64,000 nt of DNA. It comes from Sipunculus nudus (Eukaryota > Annelida > Sipuncula > Golfingiida > Sipunculidae). The stretch lies in assembly GCA_026874595.1 (NCBI GenBank), contig CM049306.1:88053142-88117141 (forward strand), given 5' to 3'. Shown piece by piece: positions 32,998-44,100 of the stretch (the stretch's first letter is position 1; each line of letters starts with the position of its first letter). The translations under genes were made by a program, and so were the position numbers. The notes under the pieces are model-generated. The model was not told where the DNA came from and searched no databases. It saw nothing but the letters and a program-made list of their open reading frames with translations.

Positions 32998-33870
32998 ATG
33001 ACACAGAGATAGCGTTATAAACTAGAGGCTTTAGGTGACCAAGAGAGAGCGTTATAAACTAGAGGCTTAAGGTGACACAGAGGTAGCGTTATAAACTGGA
33101 GGCTTTAGGTGACACAGAGGTAGCGTTATAAACTAGAGGCTTAAGGTGACACAGAGGTAGCGTTATTAACTAGAGGCTTTAGGTGACACAGAGGTATAGC
33201 GTTATAAATTAGAGGCTTTAGGTGACAGAGAGGTATAGCGTTACAAACTGGAGGCCTTAGGTGATACAGAGGTAGCTTTATAAACTAGATTCTTAAGGTG
33301 ACACTGAGGTAGCGTTATAAACAATATAGACTTATAATGACAAGGAGGTGGCTTTATAAATTTTAAGTGACACGGAAGTATAACAGGATTAACAAGTGTC
33401 CTTGCAGGCGCAACAGCGTCTAAGTCCACGGCGTTTTGGGGCTGCTATAAAACAGAGGAGCGGTGTAAAGGAGCGATATAAGGTGACACTGAGGCAGTGA
33501 TAAAAAGAAATGATTTAAGATTACTATAGGCTTTGATATACAGACTTGGTATAAGCTATATAGCCTTATAATTAAGAGACTTGAGGAGACACGGAAATAG
33601 CGTTATAAACGAAAGGTTAGAGGTGACAGGGAGGTAGGTAGCGTTATAAACGAGAGGTTTCAGATGATACGAAAGTATCGTTTATACACACATGTATATA
33701 AATGGTGAAGGGGGGGGGGGGGGGTCAGATGGCATGCTGGGAAGTAATGTTATGAAGGACAGGTTTAGATGACGCTAAGCTATCATTTCAAAGGAAGACT
33801 TCAGGTATTGACATGGAGGTAGCGTTATACACGAGAGTTTTGAAATGTCATGGAGGGTTCAGGAGAGGCT
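32998..33870. repeat. 37-bp minisatellite
   Basis: Units of about 37 bp, consensus 'gacacagaggtagcgttata' plus 'aactagaggctttaggt'. About ten clear copies up to 33310, then increasingly diverged copies with a G15 run at 33711. The gradient suggests older units at the right. Confidence 0.88.
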
Positions 33871-34735
33871 TTAGATGATGAGGCGTAAATTAAGCTTTAT
33901 AAACGAAAGACCTTAGACAATATAGAGTTAGTTTTATCCACAAGGATAACCTGGAGTTGTCTGGGGTAAGTATACTAGCTCACCCGGGGCCAAACTCGAT
34001 ACCTAACTCGCCCATGTGTGAGAGCCCCGTAACATTAAATATGAGAGGTTTTAGAGGACGTTAAAATGATAATTTATATATATTATATATAACCTATATG
34101 GGACATAAATCTAATATGCAGCATTATACTTAGTCATGGCCGTGGTTTATTGCTTCAGTGCATCAGCTTTGATTTCGCGTACTCAGACAGTTACACACAT
34201 ATGTATATAATATATATGTTATATATATATAGCCTATATATTGTTTGTGGTATCGTCTTCACGTGGAAGGGCTAACATTACATTATCATTATACCACTAT
34301 CCTGTCTGTTTAGGATCTCCTCGCTAACTGTACTGTAGAAGACAGCATCGATACAGGGAGCAAAAAAAAAAAAAAAAAAGAAAGAAAAAAGGAGCTTGAG
34401 GTGAACCTAGAGTTTAGGGGAGAGACACGTATACATCCACACTTGGTCGGAGCAAATGTTGTGCTGCGCGAAATCAACGTTTCAATGGTCCATTTGATTA
34501 AACCGAATGACAAGCGGGGATCTGTAAGTGGATTACATGTAGGAGAAGAGACCTTGTGTGTAGGCCTACTGTCGAAGGGTATAGGCCTATACCTGCTGTT
34601 GAACATATGGACCTGCATGGAGTTTGGTGAAGAATATACACACATAATATATTTTCACTTTAAGTTTTATTTGGATTTCTAAAACCAGAACCATATGATT
34701 CTAATTAGAATAACGGTTAACGGAAGCAGTGACAT

Positions 34736-34806
34736 CATATATACATATATATATGTGTGTGTATATATCTATATATATATTATATATATATATATATATA
34801 TAATTG
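34736..34806. repeat. (TA)n/(TG)n microsatellite
   Basis: TATA and GTGT dinucleotide runs. Confidence 0.9.
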
Positions 34807-35666
34807 ATATGTGAGTACCGGAACAAAAATATACATTATGGTACTTGGTATTGTTCAGCCTATTCAAGCCTATTGTAGGCCTAATAAACCTAAGGCGATA
34901 TCCGATAGGAACTGACACATGATAATACGCTCATTTTTTTCTGTTTGTTTCATCTTATGAACAAAAGTTCTGAGAATCAGAGATAAATAAAATGTTCCAT
35001 GTTTGTTAAAACGCAAAGTTTCTGTCATGTTTGATATTGAACACATCGGGAAAAAACATACATTACACAAAAAAATAGTTTTCGTTATGTTTGATATCAA
35101 ACACATCGGGAAAAAACATACATTAAACAAAAAAATGTTTTCGTATCAGAGGCTTTGATCACTTTTTCAAATAACCTTTGATAGAGCAGGTATAAGGCTC
35201 TCGTTTGCTCGTCCCGAAATTGTTGCACTAACGCTAGCATCTATTTCATCATTATGGGGGGGGGGGGGGGGGGGGGTTATGTAAATTCCTCTAATATCGC
35301 TCAATCACAAACTTATACACCGGTACATATGTCATCCAGTCGATCGAATAACCATACTTTTAATTTTAATCAAGTCTTAAAAAGTCAAATTAACAAACAC
35401 AAAGTAGCTTCAGCTTATTAAATATTTTATAATGTTTTAAAAATAACTTTTCTTTTCAGATAGTCGCGGTCATAAACCAGTACACAGCAAAGAGAATGAA
35501 CATAGCAGATCACAGGAAAACACTACGATGAATGACGAATAGAGAGACATCTGAAAGTGTGCACATGCGCACACACAGACGCAATAAAACATCTGGTATT
35601 TTTTAATATATGAGACCGACCCTGGTTTCTTAGCTTTTGGATTCGGAAATGTACACTCGTGAGAGG

Positions 35667-35747
35667 GTTACCATGGGAACCATGGAGTCATAGGAATACC
35701 AGTATGTGATTGGTCCGACGGTTGCTGGGAGATAAAAACACGTGAAC
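35667..35747 (+). promoter_or_regulatory. Candidate promoter with CCAAT box and X-box-like palindrome
   Basis: An inverted CCAAT box (ATTGG at about 35709-35713) lies 35 bp before the candidate ATG. GTTACC-AT-GGGAAC at 35667-35680 matches the RFX X-box (GTNRCC-N0-3-RGYAAC) with one mismatch, and 'ggttgctgggaga' follows near 35720. X-boxes control ciliary genes in animals; whether this one is functional is inference. Confidence 0.3.
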
Positions 35748-35833
35748 ATGACGGAGACTGTGCCTCAGCTACCGAGTATAGATAAAGTGGCCTTTTTGGT
35801 CAACCCGGAGTACAACGACCAACAAGATGACCA
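35748..35833 (+). CDS. Candidate first exon of an unidentified gene
   Basis: ATG at 35748 in a good context (AACATGA) opens 28 codons, MTETVPQLPSIDKVAFLVNP then an acidic/Gln stretch, ending in phase 2 at CCA|GTAAGT, a consensus donor. A CCAAT box precedes it. No second exon is recognised before the IGFBP-like gene at 40680, so it may belong to a gene with a long intron or be a chance ORF. Confidence 0.38.
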
Positions 35834-36149
35834 GTAAGTAATATCATTTCTGGCTGTATTATTTTTAAATATTTTTGTGAAGTGTTGCAACTCAATAAGG
35901 CCCAAGAGACGTTATAAATCTGAGGAAATTCCCCATATATATATAGGGAAAACGTTATTACTGAAGACGTTTGTCGTATTGTCTTTTGGTGTGGGACCGA
36001 CTTTTCACAGACCACAGGCGCTAGAATCCCTATTTTTATATAAAAACACGGTACTGGCTGAAATAATGTTTAAAAAACCTTTAAGAACAATCACCTAGCA
36101 TGAACTCAGCGTTAAACAGGATATACTGCTTGCTGGAAGTGTTTATACA

Positions 36150-36240
36150 GAGAAAGACAGAACAGAACAGATTTTATTCACAAAAGCGTCCCCTGCTGGG
36201 GAAGGGTGTGAAATACAATCAAATAAACATAGTATCGTTA
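36150..36240. repeat. Possible retroelement 3' tail
   Basis: 'agacagaacagaacagattttattcacaaaa' style repeat followed by 'gtcccctgctggggaag' looks like the reversed end of a LINE or SINE. Evidence is weak. Confidence 0.25.
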
Positions 36241-36273
36241 TCAGTCACTAGGTGGCGTTACGTGATAAAAATA

Positions 36274-37577
36274 CAGTCCAACCTCTTTCATTCGCCAACC
36301 TTGGGACTGGGGGAATGTTTGGCGGTAAGCGAGGGTTGTGGTTTATCGAGGGGCCCAAATGGGATGTGCAGGTCAGCTAAAATCGTGAATGCATATCTTA
36401 GGCTCGACTTTAATTAGTCATATCTAAAACAGCATTTTATATATTTATATTACTTTATTCACATAGAAAGAAAAAAAAAATTACAAATAATTGCAGAAAA
36501 ATACAGTGTGTACAATTTATTTACAAAGATATACATGTATTATGTATCCGGTCAAAATATTAAAATTCTCCTGGTGTCGTTTCACTTTCATCCGAGTCTG
36601 CCCTAAAGAATTCCGTAATGAAGCAGCTTATGAATGAAGAGCTGTTATTCTTTGGTCCATTCTGTAAAATGCATCAATATCGGACTGGCCGCTGTAGTTG
36701 GAGCTCTCGAAATATCATAAGACGGTCTTCATTGCCTGACGAACTTCGGCGGATGTGTGCGGAAGTGGGGGAACTATTTCCTCAGGTTCAGAGGTCGGAC
36801 GGACTGTATCATCGTAGTCTGTCACTGTTTCCACGATTTCTTGATCGCTCAAAGGTTGTGCTGTTCCTGTATTCTGATCGGCATTGACGAATTCCTGATG
36901 AGACATGCGTGCACTGTGGTCAGTCCCGAGGAAATCTGTCACTCGTTGTAGAAGCGGAAGGAAACTGTTTGCTTCTGGACCGCCGTGCCGATCTGTTTCA
37001 TTTTGCTGGTCGTCCCTGGGTATAAATATAAATCCTGTGTGACGGAAATCCAGGCACGCTTTGTCCAGCGAACTACGTCACTGAGGACAATCCCCCTACG
37101 TACGCTGTTGTCTGTACGTGATATGCATACGCCGCTTGACCTCGTACCCCTGTTAATTGCTCCAAAATATTAATCTGGTTTGCCTCATTAAATGACACTT
37201 ATCCAAACAACTCTAGGTATGAAATCAGCACCGGTCACTCAGCTGTCCCCAAACAAATCAAGGGTCTTCAGTCATTAATTAATCAGTGGCACCGGATCTT
37301 GACCCTTAAGCAGTGAGGCGTGACATGTTGTAAACACAGACGCAGCCAGGTCAGCTGTGTTCAAGCGATAACACCCCGGCTTGACGAAATATTTCCGACT
37401 TGTCTTAAGCTGGAATCAGGAAGTTGGCGTATGATCAAGGGAATGTGGCACATGGCGGTTAGCGAGGCTGGCAAATGAACGAGGTAAATAAGTATTAAGG
37501 AAATCGGGACTTAGTCATTTGTTGGCGATAGGCGAGGTTGGCGGATGAACAAGGGGCAAATGAAAGAGGTAAGACTG
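36274..37577 (-). mobile_element. Tigger/pogo-like DNA transposon, complete ends, decayed
   Basis: A 1304-bp element between TA duplications (36272-36273 and 37578-37579). Terminal inverted repeats are CAGTCCAACCTCTTTCATT and, reversed, CAGTCTTACCTCTTTCATT, with further subterminal 'gttggcg' repeats. The interior carries the C-terminal part of a Tigger (CENP-B/jerky-like) transposase on the minus strand. Confidence 0.85.
36624..37010 (-). pseudogene. Tigger-type transposase, C-terminal remnant
   Basis: Minus-strand reading gives NSFLPLLQRVTDFLGTDHSA, then LSDQEIVETVTD and an acidic proline segment, and HTSAEVRQAMKTVL followed by an in-frame TGA (36717-36715), after which the frame continues FESSNYSGQSDIDAFYRMDQ. 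This is the pattern of the 'D-E-E-I-V ... A-x-x-A-L-x-x-L' tail of pogo/Tigger transposases. The DDE catalytic core is missing, so the element is non-autonomous. Confidence 0.75.
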
Positions 37578-39091
37578 TATAAAGAATTTGCCCTAATATG
37601 TTTGATATCTGACTAGGTGCTAAGTGGCATGGTTGTGAGATTATGTAAAATAAAAGATAAAAGATGTGCTAAAATACATACTACTTAAATAAAAGGTAAA
37701 CTGATGAGTTAAAATTGATGGAGAACATAGATCATATAAGCATATTCTTACTTAAGCAAGTATTAAAATTACAATAAAATCACTGTATGAAATGGCATAC
37801 TATGTATCTACACATATGCATATTGGTGTGTGCTTAATACAAGCAAACAGGTCTACAATCTATGAACCTGATTATCTCTATATATAGTGTTCTGCAGGTA
37901 CAGTGATGTGATGATTGACATAAATATGTTTAAAGGGCCGGAAGGCGAAGGTAATTTATTTTTAAACCAAAACTGGGTAAACATATATATGGAGTTATAA
38001 TACTGAATGGTTGTAGCTTCAGATTCTATCTTTTGTTGTCTCAAACATCTGGCGGTACAGTGTCTAAAGTTAGTAAATGCATGTACAAATAATAAAACAT
38101 CGCAGTTTCTACAGTGAGCTGCATATGATTTAAAAAAAAAATGCTTAACCTGACTAGCAGTTGTGTGTCACTATTCATCAGCTGCTTCAGCTTAACAACA
38201 TTAGGAGGGAGATAAAAATCTCTGGGTAACAGTTTTTTTCTTTTATCAGAGAAGTATATACATGAAAAGAGTTAATGATACTCGTTCCCTATTTCATCAG
38301 AATTAAGGACACAACTTGCACTGCTTTGTTATGCTGTCACTGTTCATTTGTCTAGCACTCATAACAAAAGGTAATTTGCAGTTTCTTGTCCTGAACTTAC
38401 ATTATTGTACTGCAAGATTTCTTGGTAAATAAATAAGATAGCATTCAAGTCCAAAATTGACAAGGCCGATATGCCCGTTTGCGATTGATGGGCGATAATA
38501 CAAGAAATTATTTAAAATTCCTATGGTCTTCATGTATTTAACGACCATGTCGTTAAATCGTCAATTATTCTTTCTATAAAAGTATCAACAATTCCGTTAC
38601 ACCCAATGTACCACTTGTTATGAGCTCTTATATGTAACTTATCTGCATCCATTAAGCAGCTGTTACCCCAAACAAGTAAATCCCCCACGTATCTTTGACC
38701 GTAGTAGGGATTCCCACCGGAAACTAACACCTGATTGGTTGATAATGATGGAAAGAGTAAACTGGGATAAATCTGTCTGTTCGTCGCTTAACGGATGCAG
38801 AGTTGTTCGCAAACAAGTATGCTAGCCTTGTCAATTCTGAGTACAGGTTTATAAAGATTTTTTTTAACATCATTTCAGCCAATATCTAAACAAATAGGGA
38901 TTCAAGCGCCTGTGCACAGATTATGGTCAGATTAGTTTTATTAACTAAGAGAGGTAATTTTATATATGCTTCAATGGCGGGAGGATTCTTGCCTGTGAAA
39001 CGCTGGTCGCGTTTAATGAATTGCTTGTGTTTTAAAAACATGCCTCAACATATGATTTCCTCCCAATCACAAATAAAGTTTCCTAGAATGC
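37578..39091. other. Intergenic interval
   Basis: AT-rich. A minus-strand frame at 38730-38530 is open with no family match and no splice context. Nothing else recognised. Confidence 0.45.
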
Positions 39092-39280
39092 CAGGGGCGG
39101 ATCAAGGGTTTAGGAAAAAAAAGGGGCGGGGTCCAAACTAGGGGGACTAAGAAAACACCTTAAAAAAAGGTCCCCACATCCGGAGTAGGAGGGGTCCAGA
39201 TCGCAAAATTTGTCTGAAATCCTTTAAAAAAAGGTTGCTTCCGATGGAAAAAGGGCCCCCCCCCCCTGGATCCGCTATTG
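39092..39280. mobile_element. GGGGCGGATCC miniature element, copy 3
   Basis: A 189-bp copy with ends CAGGGGCGGATCAAGG and TGGATCCGCTATTG, flanked by AATGC and AATAC (4 of 5 match). Interior as in the other copies ('aggaggggtccagatcgcaaaat'). Confidence 0.78.
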
Positions 39281-40499
39281 AATACAGTATGTCGGCAGAT
39301 AAATGACAATGTAAGAAATGGGAAGTTAATTAAGCTGATTCAACATCAATTGGGCGGGCCCGAAACCAGTAAATATATCATCCGTACTCAAATATTATAT
39401 CAACAATACATCGACAAATTAGGTTATATAAAATAAGTTTCTATGAGGAAAAGACTGAATTATGGATCAAAGGGTCATATAATCCCCTAAAGGTATAAAA
39501 AGTTGTAGATATTCGAGTTAAAGAAATGCATGCTTAAGACATATGCGCAGCTATACATGTGCAGCCCCTCAGAGAGGTACAAATAAATATAAATCCTTAT
39601 TTTATTTGAAGAGTTATTGGAGGGTTTCTACAACTGTTTGGAAGATAAAATTTGATTTTGGTTTGCCAGATTTTAAATTTTGTTAGTTATATATGGAAAT
39701 TAGATTATTGATTATGAAGATGCATACATGTACTCGGTGTTAATTCATTTTTTCAACATATCAAAATAGGAAAACCTCTCGGTGAACACTTCACCTACTA
39801 GTATGTCAAATACACCAACATAATCTTAGATACCTATCCCATACCTGTTGATGTGAAAGCATTTGGAGTGTACACGCCAATCAAATGTAATCGAGAGGTA
39901 TTCCTTTTCGCGTGAATAGTCAGGCACAGATTGTTTATCTTCAAGTGCAAGGTATAAACTTACTGCTGAAATTGCCGATAATTTAATTAGTAATAAATTA
40001 TTTTTATTTTATAAAATCACTTTGCTATGTCACAATGTTACATTGTAATATTGTATACTGTTTTAAATAGAAGCCACATGTCTCTGCTATTCCGCAATCT
40101 CAGGAAATCCAAATAAATGCCGTACTCTGTGAATATTGGGTGGAGATGTACTGCCCGCGTAGACCCTGCAGTGCAGGCATTACCTTATGTATAGCTTTGT
40201 GCTGTTATGAGCAAGACTGGTGTGTTACAGACCTGTAAGTGTTTATATATGATAAAAACGACAGACAGGTTTGGAGGTTAAATCCTACCATTGACACTGT
40301 GTCGTGACGCGGATTAGCCGAGCTGTATGATAGATTATGCAATATCGGAAGCGTGTTCGGGTATAGCAAATGTATGAGACTGAGTGCTGCTACCAGCAAA
40401 GGGGCTTGAACCTAACTGGGGTTATAGCACACGTGTATAGGCCTACAAGGCACGTAATCTGATCCGGCGGGGGCAATCTGGCTCACCCAGAAAGCCTCT
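39281..40499. other. Upstream region of the IGFBP-like gene
   Basis: AT-rich, becoming GC-richer from 40440 on. Contains 'cacgtg'-like E-boxes near 40430. The 5' UTR probably begins between 40440 and 40620. Confidence 0.4.
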
Positions 40500-40679
40500 G
40501 TGTATCTGGATCTTGGCCTGAGTAGGACGATCGGCCGCCCTGTAAGCAGCACCCAGCCCACATCACCCACAAGTGTTTCGGGAGTTTCCGTTCGACAGTC
40601 TGGACTATCTGGTCGGCTTCTCAGCTACGTGGCAAAGGACTCCATCTTGACAAGCTTTACAGGGCCAGAAACGTTCAAA

Positions 40680-41109
40680 ATGGCGCGGCTTTTGCTACTT
40701 TTTGCGCTGGGTCTTTGTTTAGTCAGTTTAATCGCGGCTGAGAAAACCAAATGCGGTAGATGCAAACCCAAATATTGTCCTAAAGTTCCGGCACATTGCC
40801 CATACGGCCATGTTAAGGACGAATGTGGCTGCTGCAATCTCTGCGCCCAGGGTGAGGGTGAGCTCTGTCATCATCCTGAAGTCAGCAGCCCAGTTTTCTT
40901 AGGAAGATGTGGTAAGAACCTGGAGTGTCGCATCAGAGACGACATTGATGAGGCTGGGCTCAAACCGGAAGCCGTTTGTGTGTGCAAGACCCAGGAGGCG
41001 CTTTGTGGATCTGATGGCGTAACATACGATAACATGTGTCAGCTGATGGCGGCCGTTGTGGTCGATAAAAAGAAAATCAGGGTCGCCAGCAAGGGACCAT
41101 GCAAATCAA
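40680..41109 (+). CDS. IGFBP7-like: IGFBP-like gene, exon 1 (signal peptide, IGFBP and Kazal modules)
   Basis: 430 nt encoding residues 1-143 plus one base of Lys144, donor TCAA|GTAAGT. The frame stays open upstream to about 40500, but the signal peptide and start context place the start at 40680. Confidence 0.94.
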
Positions 41110-44100
41110 GTAAGTTATATATTACATTCCTCTTCTAACTTTTTCTCTGTCTAGCTTATTTCACTAATTGACTAAGATGTTTATATGACGTACTACTCTT
41201 CGAAACGCAATTATATTTTTATTGGCCGTTCGACATGTTGGGCAGTAAGGTTAATTCCCATTTATTGCATTATTATTTTCTTATTATATATTTTAGTCCT
41301 AGTTTACTCTTCAGCATTTCACTCAATTACAAACCATTTAAATTGGACGCCTTTACGTTTACTTTGTTGAGGATTGCTCCAGAAATTCGCGTCGGGGAAC
41401 AAGAAGTCGTTAAATCGACGAATCTATAAAAAATAGACCTACTATTTCGTATATAGTATCATCTGTGTGGCTCACATTTTACAATACATCAAATATCGCT
41501 TTTTAATGAACGTAAATTGTCCTCTCAGGACAAATATCTTGGTGAAACTCAATTCGTATTATATCCACTTCAATCTGGTGGTTTTTTATTTCATGCCTGT
41601 CATCACCAGCTGTGTTAAAAAAACTAAAATTTACGGAACAGAAGGCTGATTATATTCACACAATGGAGATTTCCCGACCGGTATATTGACCGAGCGTCCC
41701 AATTATACCCCACCCAATCTTCTAGAGGCCGGTTTTATCAACGGATCATTGATAAGAAATGATGCCATGTTCACGCATCTTGGCCCTCCCTATCTTATAA
41801 TTACACGTTTTATTTCGTGCGATAGGGTGTATTAATACGCAGATGATAAACTTCTCATGTGACATTCATGGATACCTAGATAAGATCTTTTTTGAAACCT
41901 GACATCAGCCTCACAATAATCAGAACCGACAGCAAATAATTGGGTCACACGGACACGCTTTTCAAAAATTTTCTAAAACTTGTGATTATCCATTATATAG
42001 AAATATTACCTCGATAATGAAAATAAGTTTATTCGTGTGGTTTTTAAATTATCATTTTTTAAAATTCTTTTGCTTTTATTTTTTATTTCCAAGTTTTTTT
42101 TATTATTGCTCATTGATTCACCCCATGTAAGCTCCTACGTATGTATGTGTGTGCGTGTATATGTTTGTATTTCTGGGTTCGGGGTTCAGTGATGACAGTT
42201 GTTTTCAATTAAGTTGTTTTCAGGTTGTTTTAATTATTATAAAAAAATTTAAAGATAATTTCAATAAATATTTTTAGGTAGCACCGTCAGACAGTGTAAA
42301 GATTGCCCTCACCAAAGTCTGATTGCGCTACAGCGCATGTCTATGTGAAATGTATGAATAATATCCGGGTCCGGACCTATAGCAACAGCTAATAACTTGT
42401 TTACAATTATAATTGTATTATCTATGAAAATAATAGATGCTTCGCAATTGAACATGGTGTTATAACTGTTAAGTTGTGTTACGCCCAATAGGATTTCGGT
42501 GATTGCTTGGGACAAATTGACTACCACTTTTTTCTGATAAATAGGGTCCAGTGAAATATAAAACGGGATATAAAGTCTGCCGTGTCAAACATACACCTCA
42601 ATATACAGAGTCGCATAGAGGGGTCTCACTACATATCAAAAGGAGTCCGGTTTCCACACTCCTTACTGTTTGCACTATGGACACCTATGCCTTGGGTGTA
42701 CTGGGTCTGCACATAATGCTACCATAGCAGCTCAGCTAAATGTGTTGGCTGTGAATAGATAAAGTAAGTCTGTGTGTATATCTCGACCCTGCTGACCGCG
42801 GGTCAGTGAGACTAAAGCTGCTGGCCGAAATACTGACTGGGCCAGCTGTTAGCCATCAGTTAGCTCAGAATGTTGTGAACTACCCGTGAAGGCCAGTGCG
42901 GAGAGTCTCTGTTTAGTTAATGCGCATCATTATAGTAGGCACATCTTGGTGTCCCTGATTTAATTTTTTAGCTCAGCTGACTTTCAGTCATGCTGAGCTA
43001 TAGCAATCACTCTTTGTCCGTCGTCCGTCTGTCCGTCTGTCCGGTAACCAGGCACAAATCGTAACCGCTGGACTTAGAATCTTGTAACTTTACATTCTGA
43101 GAGGTCAATGAAAAATCTCCTTGGAAACCAGAAATTAGGTCTCTGTTACCCGTATCCTTCGAGCTATTGGGCCCCAAAGTACCCCCCCAGAATAGTCAAA
43201 AATTTCATACAAAAACTTCAATATCTCATTAACTACATCACTGATGGTCATGATTTTTGGCATACATATTTATCATGAGATGTTCTATCAGTTCCTGCAG
43301 ACTGGTGACGCCACCTGTATTTTTAGATTTTTTACGAATTTTTTCTCTCTATTTTTGAGACCTTTAAAAATGTGAACAACTGTTAACAGGGCACAAATCG
43401 TAAAAACTGGACCTAGAATCTTCATTCTTGACACAGTGAGAGACCTATGAAAAGTCTCCACGGAAACAAGAAATTAGGTCTCTGTTACCCAAATCCTTCG
43501 AGCTATGGGGCCCCAAAGTACCCCCCAGAATAGTGAAAAATTTCATACAAAAACTTCAATATCTCATTAACTACATCACTGAGGGTCATGATTTTTGGCA
43601 TACTTATTGATCATGAGATGTTTCATCAGTTTCTGCAGACTGGTGGCGCCACCTGTATTTTTCGATTCTTTACAAATTGTTTTCTCTTTTTTTGAGGTCT
43701 TTAAAAATGTGGACATCTGTTAACAGGGCACAAATTGTTGAGACTGGACCAAGAATCTTCATTCTTGACACAGTGAGAGACCTATGAAATGTCTCCATGG
43801 AAACCTGAAATAAGGTCTCTGTTACCCATATCATTTGAGCTGTGGGGCTCCCAATTACCCCCCCCCCCCCTCAGAATAATGGAAAATTTGATTTAAAAAA
43901 ACTGCAACATCTCATTTACTACAATACAGATGGTCATGATTTTTGGCATACATATTGATCAAGAGGTGTTCCATCATTTCCTGCAGACTGGTGGCGCCAC
44001 CTGTATTTTTTTCCCAAATTTTTACAATTTTTTTTCTCTATTTATAAGACCTTTAAGGATGTAGTTATCTGTCAACAGGGTACAAATTGTAATGACTTGA

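Larger units (their letters stand above)
33871..35747. other. Intergenic interval with homopolymers
   Basis: Contains a TA microsatellite (34736-34806), an A17 run (34361-34379), a 60-bp direct repeat ('gttaaaacgcaaagtttctg...tttgatattgaacacatcggg' near 35025 and again near 35085) and a G20 run (35256-35276). No gene recognised. Confidence 0.5.

Noticed and set aside
34310-34682. ORFs of about 93-111 residues on both strands
   Set aside because: No family, splice context or partner exons; one crosses an A17 tract.
38530-38730. A minus-strand 66-residue frame with a protein-like look (PYYGQRYVGDLLVWGNS)
   Set aside because: No matching donor or acceptor in phase and no family recognised. It may be a relic of something, but I cannot support it.
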